NCBI RefSeq assembly: GCF_044763875.1
Contig: NZ_JBIWGZ010000011.1
Span: 8,962 to 72,961, forward strand
Direction: 5' to 3'
Length of the DNA: 64,000 bases
DNA from: Rummeliibacillus sp044763875
GTDB taxonomy: Bacteria; Bacillota; Bacilli; Bacillales_A; Planococcaceae
In this document: positions 51,428-60,575 of the stretch, in pieces
Position numbering within the stretch: the first letter of the stretch is position 1
Layout of the letters: the number at the start of each line of letters is the position of its first letter
Made by a program: the position numbers and the translations under genes
The notes under the pieces: generated by a model
What the model saw: only the letters and a program-made list of their open reading frames with translations
The model's database searches: none
Told to the model about the DNA's origin: nothing

Positions 51428-52609
51428 TTAAATAACCAAACCAACAATTATAGCCGTTAAGATACTAACAAGTGTGGCTCCATACAACAACTTTAAGCCA
51501 AAACGAGCAACTACATCCCCTTGCTTTGCATTCAACGCTTTTACTGCTCCGGAAAGAATACCGATAGATGAAAAGTTTGCAAAGGATACAAGAAATACAG
51601 AAATAATGCCCAGTGTATGTGCACTGAAAGACTTAGATACTTCTCCAAGGCTCATCATTGCAACAAATTCATTCGTTACTAATTTGGTTGCCATAATTCC
51701 TCCGGCAGAAATAGCATCTGCCCATGGTACGCCCATTAGGAAAGCTATTGGTGCAAAGATATATCCCAATATTTCTTGGAAAGATATACCGATAACCATT
51801 TCAAATAGTGAATTGATTAAATCCATTAATGCTACGAAACCGATAAGCATAGCTCCAACAATAACGGCTACTTTAAATCCATCCATGATATATTCTCCAA
51901 GCATTTGAAAGAAAGTTTGCTTATGTTCATCTTCAATCGTTAAGATATCTTCGCTTTCTTCTACTGTATACGGATTAATGATTGAAACAATAATAAATCC
52001 ACCAAACAAGTTCAGCACAATCGCTGTTACAACATATTTTGGTTCAATCATAGTCATATATGCTCCAACAACTGACATAGAAACTGTCGACATTGCTGAT
52101 GCGCATAATGTATACATTCGCTGCGGAGTAATCTTATCTAATTGTTTTTTTACAGTAATGAATACTTCAGATTGACCTACCATTGCAGATGCAACAGCAT
52201 TATATGATTCCAATTTCCCCATACCATTTACTTTACTTAAAAGTAAACCTATCCATTTCATGAAGAAAGGAAGAATTTTAAAATGCTGCAAGATCCCTAT
52301 CAATGCAGATATAAAGACAATCGGTAATAATACATTTAGAAAGAAGGAATACTCTCCTTTATTCGCTAAACCACCAAAAACAAATGATACGCCCGCATTT
52401 GCGTTAGACAATAAATGATCAAATACATTTGTTATTCCTTTGATTAGAACATAACCAAACTTTGTATTTAGCAGCAATACTGCCAATAGAAATTGGATGA
52501 TTAACATTATAATTATATTTTTATATTTTATTTCTTTCTTGTTTTTACTCATTAACAGAGCTAAACCAAAAACAAGTAGCAATCCACAAAAGGATATTAA
52601 GTATCTCAT
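51428..52609 (-). CDS. NupC-family concentrative nucleoside transporter
   Basis: 393-aa CNT-type H+/nucleoside symporter. About ten membrane segments, the SYNAVASAMVGQSEVFITVK motif of the substrate-binding hairpin, and a late TNEFVAMMSLGE segment are family hallmarks. ATG at 52609 has GGAGG 5 nt upstream. Expected to import pyrimidine (or purine) nucleosides. Upstream is a tandem GTCAGAC repeat that may be an operator. Monocistronic. Confidence 0.92.
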   Translation of the reverse strand: MRYLISFCGLLLVFGLALLMSKNKKEIKYKNIIIMLIIQFLLAVLLLNTKFGYVLIKGITNVFDHLLSNANAGVSFVFGGLANKGEYSFFLNVLLPIVFISALIGILQHFKILPFFMKWIGLLLSKVNGMGKLESYNAVASAMVGQSEVFITVKKQLDKITPQRMYTLCASAMSTVSMSVVGAYMTMIEPKYVVTAIVLNLFGGFIIVSIINPYTVEESEDILTIEDEHKQTFFQMLGEYIMDGFKVAVIVGAMLIGFVALMDLINSLFEMVIGISFQEILGYIFAPIAFLMGVPWADAISAGGIMATKLVTNEFVAMMSLGEVSKSFSAHTLGIISVFLVSFANFSSIGILSGAVKALNAKQGDVVARFGLKLLYGATLVSILTAIIVGLVI

Positions 52610-52743
52610 AAGTTCCTCCATAAATATATTTGATAATTTTTGGGCGTTTGATAACCAAAACTACAAAGCCATTCTTTTGTTCATTATGTTCCAATAACGA
52701 AACTTGAAGAACAGCCATAGATATCTTCACTAGAAAATAAGTA

Positions 52744-52757
52744 GTCAGACGTCAGAC
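52744..52757. promoter_or_regulatory. Tandem heptamer GTCAGACGTCAGAC upstream of the transporter gene
   Basis: Two head-to-tail GTCAGAC copies, followed by AAAC, lie about 135 nt upstream of the nucleoside transporter start. It resembles half-sites of GntR-family regulators; this is a guess from pattern only. Confidence 0.35.
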
Positions 52758-52863
52758 AAACAATCTCACTATAACAGTTTTTTTACTAGCAATTCAATAG
52801 GTAATAGAAAAAAAATATGCTAGAAGGCATACGAGTACGATAAATACAGTATGCCCTATTTTG

Positions 52864-53224
52864 CACAACTAAAACTTAAAGACATTTCCAGAAAGCAATA
52901 TCAAGATACTCTAAACGTTTTAAAAGACATATTCTGATAGTACAAGGGAAGGAATACATCGAACTCGGAGGATGATTTAAAGCATTAGAATTAGAGATTA
53001 TCAGGAAGGCCTCCATCGAGTTTGCCTATCCTAAAAAAGATAAAAAAACATTGAAAAGCTGGAGGAAGAAGAAGTCCCTAAGTATTTGGAAAAGGAGGAA
53101 CTTGCACTGTTTTTAAAAACCGCTAAGAGATAATCAAATCACCCAGAATGTCTTTCTCTACGTGACAAAAGAAATGAAAAAAGAAGCTTCCCAAAAGTTT
53201 GCACAACTAATGAGAAGCTTCGAT
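52864..53224 (+). pseudogene. Decayed tyrosine integrase
   Basis: Four short in-frame pieces in different frames read like a phage integrase: LKLKDISRKQYQDTLNVLKD (52868-52936), KALELEIIRKASIEFAYPKK (about 52976-53047), EEEVPKYLEKEELALFLKT (53058-53130) and NVFLYVTKEMKKEASQKFAQ (53147-53220). The whole catalytic core with the Arg, His-x-x-Arg and Tyr residues is missing between the last two. It is the relic of an integrative element downstream of groEL. Frameshifts and stops make it non-functional. Confidence 0.75.
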
Positions 53225-53316
53225 TATAATCCTTTTATGTTAGCATTACACTTTCATCTTACATACAAACCCTAATATATCAAGGGTTCAGACACAGTAG
53301 TATTCGGACTAAAAGC

Positions 53317-53359
53317 GCGACATCGTGTCGCAACGTCCGGGTGACCAACATCTTGTTGG
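53317..53359. repeat. Twin mini-hairpins just downstream of groEL
   Basis: GCGACA-TCG-TGTCGC (53317-53331) and CCAACA-TCT-TGTTGG (53345-53359) are perfect 6-bp stems with 3-nt loops, 13 nt apart, starting 3 nt after the groEL stop. Neither has a T run. They may be an mRNA 3'-stabilising or terminator-like structure. Confidence 0.6.
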
Positions 53360-53361
53360 CT

Positions 53362-54999
53362 CTACATCATACCGCCCATGCCGCCCATGCCGCCCATATC
53401 AGGCATTGCTGGAGCTACAGCTGGTTCTGGAATTTCAGCTACTACCGCTTCTGTAGTTAAGAATAGAGCTGCTACAGATGCTGCGTTTTGAAGAGCTGAA
53501 CGAGTTACTTTTGTTGGGTCGACGATACCAGCGTCAATCATGTTTACCCATTCGCCATTTGCAGCGTTGAAGCCTGTACCAACTTCTTCACGTTTTAAAC
53601 GATCAACGATGATTGAACCTTCAAGACCTGCGTTATTTGCAATTTGGCGAACTGGTTCTTCAAGAGCACGTAATACGATTTTAACACCAGTTGCTACGTC
53701 ACCAGCTTCTGCTGCTTCAACTTCAGCAACTTTGTTGTAGATGCTTACTAAAGCAACACCACCACCTGCAACAATACCTTCTTCTACTGCTGCACGAGTT
53801 GAGTTAAGAGCATCTTCAATACGTAGTTTACGTTCTTTTAGTTCTGTTTCAGTTGCAGCACCAACTTTGATAACTGCTACACCACCTGCAAGTTTAGCAA
53901 GGCGTTCTTGTAATTTTTCTTTATCGAATTCAGATGTTGAATCTTCATATTGAACACGAATTTGTGCAACACGAGCTTCGATGACATCTGCGTTACCAGA
54001 ACCTTCAACTACTGTAGTGTGGTCTTTTGTAACAACTACTTTACCAGCATGACCTAACATGTCGATTGTAGCTTGTTTTAAGTCTAAACCAATATCTTCA
54101 GTAATTACTTGACCACCAGTTAAGATTGCGATATCTTCTAACATCGCTTTACGACGATCACCAAATCCAGGAGCTTTAACAGCTACTGCATTGAAAGTAC
54201 CACGAAGTTTGTTTACTACCAAAGTAGCTAATGCTTCGCCTTCTACGTCTTCAGCAATAATTAATAGTGGTTTACCTTGTTGAACAACTTGTTCAAGTAC
54301 TGGTAAGATTTCTTGGATGTTAGAGATTTTTTTATCTGTGATTAAGATATATGGGTTGTCTAAAACAGCTTCCATTTTATCTGTATCAGATACCATGTAG
54401 TGTGATAGGTAACCACGATCGAATTGCATACCTTCAACTACATCTAATTCAGTAGTGAAACCTTTAGACTCTTCGATTGTAATAACACCATCGTTACCAA
54501 CGCGTTCCATAGCTTCTGCAATTAGTTCGCCTACTTCATCATCAGCTGCAGAGATTGCTGCTACTTGAGCAATTGCTTCTTTGTTTTCTACTGGTTTAGA
54601 AATTGATTGCAATTCAGTGATTGCAGTTGCAACTGCTTTATCGATACCTTTACGAATGCCGACTGGGTTAGCACCAGCTGTAACGTTTTTCAAGCCTTCA
54701 CGAATCATAGCTTGAGCTAATACAGTTGCAGTAGTAGTACCGTCACCAGCGATTTCGTTTGTTTTAGATGCAACTTCTGATACAAGTTTTGCACCCATGT
54801 TTTCGTATGGATCTTCTAGCTCGATTTCTTTTGCAATTGTAACACCATCATTAGTAATTAGTGGTGAACCGAATTTTTTTTCAAGAACTACGTTACGTCC
54901 TTTAGGTCCTAATGTTACTTTTACTGCATTAGCTAATTTGTCTACACCTTTTAACATAGCGCTACGAGCGTCTTCACTAAAACGAATATCTTTTGCCAT
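53362..54999 (-). CDS. groL: Chaperonin GroEL
   Basis: 545-aa Hsp60 subunit; forms the double-ring folding chamber with GroES. The N-terminus (AKDIRFSEDARSAMLKGVDKLA), GDGTTTATVLAQ ATP-binding motif and the flexible GGM-rich C-terminus (PDMGGMGGMGGMM) are all canonical. GGAGG precedes the ATG. Transcribed from the CIRCE-controlled promoter upstream of groES. Confidence 0.99.
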   Translation of the reverse strand: MAKDIRFSEDARSAMLKGVDKLANAVKVTLGPKGRNVVLEKKFGSPLITNDGVTIAKEIELEDPYENMGAKLVSEVASKTNEIAGDGTTTATVLAQAMIREGLKNVTAGANPVGIRKGIDKAVATAITELQSISKPVENKEAIAQVAAISAADDEVGELIAEAMERVGNDGVITIEESKGFTTELDVVEGMQFDRGYLSHYMVSDTDKMEAVLDNPYILITDKKISNIQEILPVLEQVVQQGKPLLIIAEDVEGEALATLVVNKLRGTFNAVAVKAPGFGDRRKAMLEDIAILTGGQVITEDIGLDLKQATIDMLGHAGKVVVTKDHTTVVEGSGNADVIEARVAQIRVQYEDSTSEFDKEKLQERLAKLAGGVAVIKVGAATETELKERKLRIEDALNSTRAAVEEGIVAGGGVALVSIYNKVAEVEAAEAGDVATGVKIVLRALEEPVRQIANNAGLEGSIIVDRLKREEVGTGFNAANGEWVNMIDAGIVDPTKVTRSALQNAASVAALFLTTEAVVAEIPEPAVAPAMPDMGGMGGMGGMM

Positions 55000-55056
55000 T
55001 TTGAAATACCTCCTAATATTTTATCTATCTTTTTTTATAAACTTTTTAAGTTATTA

Positions 55057-55341
55057 TTATTCAACGATTGCTAGAACGTCTGATTCACGTAAAATTAAGA
55101 ATTCTTTACCTTCGTATTTTACTTCTGTCCCTGAATATTTAGAGAAGATGATGCTGTCCCCTTCTTTTACATTAAGTGGAACTACATTACCACCATCAGT
55201 TAAGAATCCAGTACCAACTGCAACAACTTTACCTTCTTGAGGTTTCTCTTTTGCAGAGTCTGGTAGTACGATGCCGAATGCAGATTTTTCTTCAACTTCG
55301 ACAACTTCGATAACGATACGATCGCCTAATGGTTTTAACAA
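55057..55341 (-). CDS. groS: Co-chaperonin GroES
   Basis: Hsp10 lid of the GroEL chamber. TTG start at 55341 with AGGAGG 9 nt upstream gives the standard 94-aa length beginning LKPLGDRIVIE; the TTG three codons earlier lies against the ribosome site. Mobile-loop region EEKSAFGIVLPD is intact. First gene of the groES-groEL operon. Confidence 0.98.
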   Translation of the reverse strand: MLKPLGDRIVIEVVEVEEKSAFGIVLPDSAKEKPQEGKVVAVGTGFLTDGGNVVPLNVKEGDSIIFSKYSGTEVKYEGKEFLILRESDVLAIVE

Positions 55342-55384
55342 TTGAAACAACCTCCTAGAATTTGAATGAATATATATTATATTA

Positions 55385-55411
55385 TTAGCACTCCTCTGTA
55401 TCGAGTGCTAA
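55385..55411. promoter_or_regulatory. CIRCE operator
   Basis: TTAGCACTC-N9-GAGTGCTAA, a perfect match to the HrcA-binding inverted repeat. It lies 44 nt upstream of groES, so heat induction by loss of HrcA repression is expected. Confidence 0.98.
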
Positions 55412-55531
55412 CACAATTATTATATTAATGAATTCTATTTCTTTTTGCAAGCGAGAAGCATAAAAAATTTTGTTTTTATTCGCTTATATTTTACAATGGA
55501 GGAAACCATGTAATTAGAGAGGATTCTGAAA

Positions 55532-56248
55532 TTGAAATCTAAAAAAACAGCATTATATATTTTATTGATTTACATTGCGATGCAATTATCCTCTTTCCTT
55601 TTTTTACGTCCTTTATTCCACTTTATTAAGGGGCGTTTCCCGGAAATGAGTAAAAACGAGCTTATTTTAACAACTCAAGGTTGGTACATTTTTATTAGTA
55701 TGGGTATTACTCTTATTATCTTCCTTATATTAGTTTCTCGTGATCAAAACTTTTGGAAGATCTATAAAGGTAGCAAAGCTCCCCTACCATTAGCCATTTT
55801 ATGGGGGATCATTGGTTTCTTTATGGTGTTTATAGGTCAATCTATTGGTTCAATGATTGAAAGTACCTTAGGGATTCATCAAGGTTCTCAGAACACTGCT
55901 AATCTTGTATCAATAGCTGATGTTGCCCCAATTGCTATACTAGCAATTGTATTCATTGGGCCAATTCTTGAAGAGTTTGTATTCCGACGTGTTATATTTG
56001 GTTCACTCGTACAAACTACTAATTTCTTTGTTGCAGCTTTAGTTAGTTCGATTGTATTTGCGCTTATTCACCTAGACTTGCCGCACATCATAATATATGC
56101 AATCTCAGGCTTCATATTCGCATTCCTCTATCACAAAACGAAACGAATTATTACATCTATTATTGCTCATATGATGCTAAATGGTTTCGTAACGGTCATC
56201 CAGTTATACCAAGAACCTATTAAAAAATTTTTAGAACAATATCAATAA
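55532..56248 (+). CDS. CPBP-family intramembrane glutamic protease
   Basis: 238-aa polytopic protein of the CAAX-processing/bacteriocin-processing (ABI) family. The catalytic EEFVFRR motif is at residues 147-153, followed by FALIHLDLPH and HMMLNGF containing the other conserved His/Asn. TTG start with GAGAGG 9 nt upstream. Likely cleaves a membrane substrate, which is unknown here. Divergent from groES. Confidence 0.88.
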   Translation: MKSKKTALYILLIYIAMQLSSFLFLRPLFHFIKGRFPEMSKNELILTTQGWYIFISMGITLIIFLILVSRDQNFWKIYKGSKAPLPLAILWGIIGFFMVFIGQSIGSMIESTLGIHQGSQNTANLVSIADVAPIAILAIVFIGPILEEFVFRRVIFGSLVQTTNFFVAALVSSIVFALIHLDLPHIIIYAISGFIFAFLYHKTKRIITSIIAHMMLNGFVTVIQLYQEPIKKFLEQYQ

Positions 56249-56311
56249 ATTCATGTTTTTAAAAAGATATATGCTGGAGATGGATAATAACTTATTCTCC
56301 GAAAAGCAAAG

Positions 56312-56349
56312 AAAATCCTTCTACCTTTATTATTTGGTAGAAGGATTTT
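56312..56349. terminator. Bidirectional terminator overlapping the end of tatC
   Basis: AAAATCCTTCTACC (56312-56325) pairs with GGTAGAAGGATTTT (56336-56349). The last codons of tatC lie within the stem. Confidence 0.85.
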
Positions 56350-57112
56350 CTTCTATAGAACTTGCTGCAAGTTCTATTTGTCGTTGTTGCTCAGCTTTCA
56401 GATATTTTCGATAACCAACCCGAGATATGATAATACTAATCTCGTATAAAAAACAAAGTGGAATAGATACTATAAATAATGACATAACATCTGTTGGTGT
56501 AATAATATCTGAAATAACTAATAAGATAAAGTATGCATATTTACGAACTTTCGATAACATTTGTGGTGTTATAATTCCTAAACGTGTTAAGAATAACACT
56601 ACTATAGGTAATTCAAAAACAATTCCGAAAGGCAGTGTGATTTGTATTAAAAATTGGAAATATTCATTAATCCCAATAGTTTGCTCTACATCTAACTGAG
56701 CAGACATGTCGGCCATGAACTTAATCATGTATGGAAACAATACTTCGTATGAGAACATGACTCCACCAACGAATAAAAGTACAATGTATGGAATATATCT
56801 TAATGTTGCTCTGCGTTCCTTAGCAGATAAACCAGGACTAATAAAAGCCCAAAATTGATATAATATGACAGGTGATGTCATAACAATTGCCAATACAAAA
56901 ATCACTTGAAAGTATATGTTTACCGGGTCCGTTATCTTAAAAGAATGGAGCTGTAATTCTTTTGCTCCGCTGCTATCTTGTAAGAAATGGATTAATGGTC
57001 CTGCTAAAAAGAAGCCGCCGATCACAGCAATCACAAAGAAAACGGCAACGATTATTAGCCGTTTCCTTAATTCTTCTATATGTTCGACAATAGTTAGTTC
57101 AGTATTATTCAT
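56330..57112 (-). CDS. tatC: Twin-arginine translocase subunit TatC
   Basis: 260-aa membrane protein that recognises RR signal peptides and recruits TatA. The N-terminal VEHIEELRKRLI and the SPGLSAKERRATLRYIP loop are signature sequences, with six hydrophobic segments. The gene follows tatA by 17 nt, forming a minimal TatA-TatC system downstream of rex. Confidence 0.97.
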   Translation of the reverse strand: MNNTELTIVEHIEELRKRLIIVAVFFVIAVIGGFFLAGPLIHFLQDSSGAKELQLHSFKITDPVNIYFQVIFVLAIVMTSPVILYQFWAFISPGLSAKERRATLRYIPYIVLLFVGGVMFSYEVLFPYMIKFMADMSAQLDVEQTIGINEYFQFLIQITLPFGIVFELPIVVLFLTRLGIITPQMLSKVRKYAYFILLVISDIITPTDVMSLFIVSIPLCFLYEISIIISRVGYRKYLKAEQQRQIELAASSIEENPSTK

Positions 57113-57129
57113 TCAACTAACATCCTAAC

Positions 57130-57324
57130 TTATTTATCTTCAGATTTTGTAGATTCAGATACTTTTTTAGGAGTTTCATCATCATCCGCTAAACCTTTTG
57201 TAGCATTTTTAAATTCACGGAGAGTAGAACCCATTGCTTTGCCAAGCTCCGGTAATTTCTTCGGTCCGAAAATTAGTATAGCAACAACTCCAAGGATAAC
57301 TGCAGTTCCAGCACTAATTCCCAT
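57130..57324 (-). CDS. tatA: Twin-arginine translocase subunit TatA
   Basis: 64-aa pore-forming Tat component. N-terminal membrane helix (GTAVILGVVAILIFGPKKLPELG) with the FGPKKLPELG hinge, followed by an amphipathic helix (MGSTLREFKNATKG) and charged tail. ATG at 57324 has GAGGAGGTG 6 nt upstream. Confidence 0.96.
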   Translation of the reverse strand: MGISAGTAVILGVVAILIFGPKKLPELGKAMGSTLREFKNATKGLADDDETPKKVSESTKSEDK

Positions 57325-57423
57325 TTTACGCACCTCCTCATAAATATGCTCTTATTTTACCCCATAACAATATTTTTGGCTATTTCTATTCATAACACCA
57401 TTTGTGAATATTTTAAGTCACGA

Positions 57424-58056
57424 CTAATCGTTACGCATAAAGTAACTTAGTGTTTGTAATTCAATTGTAAGGTCAATTGTATGCACTCGAATGTTATCTG
57501 GAACATTTAATCGTACAGGCGAAAAGTTTAATATACCTTTCACACCCATTTTAACTAGACGATCTGTCATAAATTGTGCTGAACGTGCAGGTACCGTTAA
57601 TATCGGTAGTTCTGCATCATATTCTACAAATTTCTCCTCTAATAGATCTGGTGGGAAAACTGGAATATCATTTATATATGTACCTTCTGGGGTACCACTT
57701 GTATCAAACGCCACAACAATTTTCATATTATGGCTTTTTTGGAAATTGTAATCTAGTAAAGCACTGCCAAGGTTCCCTACTCCGATTATCGCTACATTCA
57801 TTCGTTCATCTTGATCTAGTACATGTCTAAAAAAATCAAGTAAATATTGTACATCATAACCGTACCCCTTTTTACCAAGGGCTCCAAAATGTGAAAAATC
57901 GCGGCGAATGGTCGCTGAATCAATCTTCATTGCTTCACTTAGTTCCTTCGAAGATATTCTTCCTTGTCCAGCTTCTGCAAAACTTAGGATGAAGCGATAG
58001 TAGAGAGGAAGCCTTTTTGTTGTAGCTTGTGGAATATTATTATTAGTAGCTTTCAC
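57424..58056 (-). CDS. rex: Redox-sensing transcriptional repressor Rex
   Basis: 210-aa repressor that senses the NADH/NAD+ ratio and controls fermentation and respiration genes. The N-terminal winged helix (KRLPLYYRFILSF, SATIRRDFSHFGALGKKGYGY) and the Rossmann motif (VAIIGVGNLGSALLDY) are clear. GTG start at 58056 has CAGGAGG 7 nt upstream. It is transcribed toward tatA-tatC. Confidence 0.97.
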   Translation of the reverse strand: MKATNNNIPQATTKRLPLYYRFILSFAEAGQGRISSKELSEAMKIDSATIRRDFSHFGALGKKGYGYDVQYLLDFFRHVLDQDERMNVAIIGVGNLGSALLDYNFQKSHNMKIVVAFDTSGTPEGTYINDIPVFPPDLLEEKFVEYDAELPILTVPARSAQFMTDRLVKMGVKGILNFSPVRLNVPDNIRVHTIDLTIELQTLSYFMRND

Positions 58057-58182
58057 AATGTTTCCTCCTGCAATCAATCCGAAATCGTTTCAATCTTACA
58101 TGACGATTGACCATATGTAAAGCTATCCCGTTGCACACATGAGTATCTTCCTATAAACTAGGATTGAACTGAGGTGTCTAAT

Positions 58183-60123
58183 ATGATCGTTTTACAGGTC
58201 AATCAATTATATAAATCTTATATTGCCGATGAAATTTTAAGTGGCGTTAAACTTGAAGTACAGCACCGAGATCGCGTAGCACTTGTAGGTCGTAATGGTG
58301 CCGGTAAATCTACATTATTAAAAATAATTGCAGGAAAGCTATCGTATGATTCTGGTGATATCATCATGCCAAAAGATATTCGCTTAGGTTATCTAGACCA
58401 ACATGCTGGACTAGAATCTTCGCTTTCAATTTGGGAAGAAATGATGACTATTTTCGAACCGTTGAAAAAGCAAGAACAGCAGCTTCGAAAATTAGAACAG
58501 AAAATGGCTGATCCTGCAATATATGAAAATACAGAAGCTTATGCGAAAATTATGGCTGAATATGATCAGCTACAACACGATTTTAAAGAGCATGGAGGCT
58601 ATCAATTTGAAGCTGATACGCGCTCAGTGTTACACGGAATGCAATTCTATCCAGAAAGTTATGACCAGAAAATCTCTTCACTATCCGGTGGTCAAAGAAC
58701 TCGTTTAGCACTTGCTAAGTTGCTATTAAGCAAACCTGAATTACTCATTCTCGATGAACCTACTAACCACCTAGATATCGAAACATTAAGTTGGCTAGAA
58801 AACTTCTTAAAGAATTATGATGGTGCAATACTAATCGTATCACATGACCGCTATTTCTTGGACCAAGTTGTTTCTATTGTATACGAAGTTTCTCGTCATC
58901 ATGTCTCAAAATTCACAGGCAACTATAGCAATTATTTAGATGAGAAAGCAAAGAACTATGAAAGAGACCGTAAAATATTCGAAAAACAACAAGGAGAAAA
59001 GGCAAAGCTTGAAGCCTTTGTCCAAAAGAATATTGCTCGTGCATCTACTACGAAAATGGCACAAAGCCGTCGTAAAACCCTTGAAAGAACTGAGTGGATG
59101 GATGCACCAGATAGAGATGAGAAATCAGCTACCTTCACTTTCGGTATTGATCGCCAAAGTGGAAATGACGTTCTCTCTATCAATGAATTAACGATTGGCT
59201 ATGAAGGAACAGAAATATCAAAGAATATTCAAATGCGTGTTTATCGTCAAGATCGCATTGCGCTTGTCGGACCAAATGGTGTCGGTAAATCTACATTATT
59301 AAAAACAATTGTCAAGGATAAGCAAGCACTTGTTGGTGAAATCAATTATGGAACGAATGTACAAATTGGCTACTATGATCAAGAACTAGCAAAGTTAGCA
59401 AGCAATAAAACCGTCTTGAAAGAACTTTGGGATGAATGGCCATTAATGAGCGAAAAAGATATTCGGACTGTACTTGGCCGCTTTCTCTTCTCTGGTGAAG
59501 ATGTGGATAAAATTGTGTACGACTTATCTGGTGGTGAAAAAGCTCGTTTATCCTTAGCAAAATTAATGCTCCAAAAATCAAATTTGCTTATTCTCGATGA
59601 ACCAACAAACCATTTAGATTTAGATAGTAAAGAGGTATTAGAAAATGCTCTTATAGACTATCCAGGTACATTACTTTTCGTATCACATGACCGTTACTTC
59701 ATTAACCGTATAGCTACAAAGGTGATCGAACTTTCCAATGATGGTACTACAGAATATCTTGGGGATTACGACTACTATATTGAAAAGAAAAAAGAACTTG
59801 AAGAAATTGCAGCCGAAAAATTAGCAGCATTACCTCAAGCCCAAGAAACAATACTAAAAAAACAAAAGAATACGCAAATTGATAAAGAAGCGAAGAAAAA
59901 AGAACGAAAAATACGCCGTCGCATTGAAGAAATTGAGGAATCATTAAGCGTTTTTGATAACCAGATAAAAGAAATTGAAGAAAAGCTTTGTGATCCTGCA
60001 ATCTTCCAAGACCATGAAAAAGTGATAGTACTTCAAACCGAACTAGATCGTATTAAAGAACAACGTGAAGAAATTGAATTCGAATGGATCGAATTAAACG
60101 AACAGCTAGAGGAATTAGAATAA
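58183..60123 (+). CDS. ydiF: ABC-F family ATPase (YdiF-like)
   Basis: 646-aa soluble protein with two ABC ATPase domains (GRNGAGKST/LSGGQRTRL and GPNGVGKST/LSGGEKARL, each with LDEPTNHLD) joined by a linker, plus a C-terminal coiled coil (about 540-646). ABC-F proteins act on ribosomes as translation factors. ATG at 58183 has GAGGTG 6 nt upstream. In B. subtilis ydiF also neighbours gcp/tsaD, supporting the name. Confidence 0.94.
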   Translation: MIVLQVNQLYKSYIADEILSGVKLEVQHRDRVALVGRNGAGKSTLLKIIAGKLSYDSGDIIMPKDIRLGYLDQHAGLESSLSIWEEMMTIFEPLKKQEQQLRKLEQKMADPAIYENTEAYAKIMAEYDQLQHDFKEHGGYQFEADTRSVLHGMQFYPESYDQKISSLSGGQRTRLALAKLLLSKPELLILDEPTNHLDIETLSWLENFLKNYDGAILIVSHDRYFLDQVVSIVYEVSRHHVSKFTGNYSNYLDEKAKNYERDRKIFEKQQGEKAKLEAFVQKNIARASTTKMAQSRRKTLERTEWMDAPDRDEKSATFTFGIDRQSGNDVLSINELTIGYEGTEISKNIQMRVYRQDRIALVGPNGVGKSTLLKTIVKDKQALVGEINYGTNVQIGYYDQELAKLASNKTVLKELWDEWPLMSEKDIRTVLGRFLFSGEDVDKIVYDLSGGEKARLSLAKLMLQKSNLLILDEPTNHLDLDSKEVLENALIDYPGTLLFVSHDRYFINRIATKVIELSNDGTTEYLGDYDYYIEKKKELEEIAAEKLAALPQAQETILKKQKNTQIDKEAKKKERKIRRRIEEIEESLSVFDNQIKEIEEKLCDPAIFQDHEKVIVLQTELDRIKEQREEIEFEWIELNEQLEELE

Positions 60124-60136
60124 CTTTTGAACCTTG

Positions 60137-60177
60137 GGGCTTTCTAAAAAGTATAGAAAATACTTTTTAGAAAGCCC
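60137..60177 (+). terminator. Strong hairpin after ydiF
   Basis: GGGCTTTCTAAAAAGTAT pairs with ATACTTTTTAGAAAGCCC around AGAAA (18 bp). No strong T run follows. A second hairpin, ATGTCGAAA/TTTTCGACAT, lies at about 60240-60264. Confidence 0.7.
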
Positions 60178-60329
60178 TGCTTATTACGCAAAATACTATA
60201 AAAGGCTATTGGCTCCTGCGATTACTCGCAATAAAGGAAATGTCGAAAGATTATTTTTCGACATTCCCTTTGTCGTTTAAAGGGGGTTCTTGTCTATATA
60301 TTGGTCAATAATAAATTTTTACCCTATTT

Positions 60330-60500
60330 CTTTCCACAGATTTATACACAGTTAATATCCTTTTATTTCAATGAACAAATATACTTTTCCACATTATCCA
60401 CAGATTGAAGTGAAGTTACGAACAAGAAATTGTGCAAAAGTCACCACTATATATAGAAAACACACATGTTATCCACACCTTATCCACAAATTGTGGATTA
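60330..60500. other. DnaA-box cluster between ydiF and tsaD
   Basis: Seven DnaA-box-like 9-mers in 170 bp: CTTTCCACA (60330), TTATACACA (60342), TTTTCCACA (60385), TTATCCACA (60394, 60469, 60480) and the reverse TGTGGATTA (60492); another TGTGGATTA is at 60566. Three are perfect consensus boxes. A stable DnaA-binding cluster has been reported at the gcp-ydiF gap of B. subtilis (from memory), so this looks conserved. Likely role: titration of DnaA or control of flanking genes. Confidence 0.85.
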
Positions 60501-60530
60501 TTTTCGAATTTTCTTATTATTTTGCTAATA

Positions 60531-60566
60531 AAAAAAGACTTTCATCCATAAATGAAAGTCTTTTTT
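60531..60566 (-). terminator. Terminator of the tsaE-tsaB-rimI-tsaD operon
   Basis: AAAAAGACTTTCAT pairs with ATGAAAGTCTTTTT. Confidence 0.85.
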
Positions 60567-60575
60567 GTGGATTAT

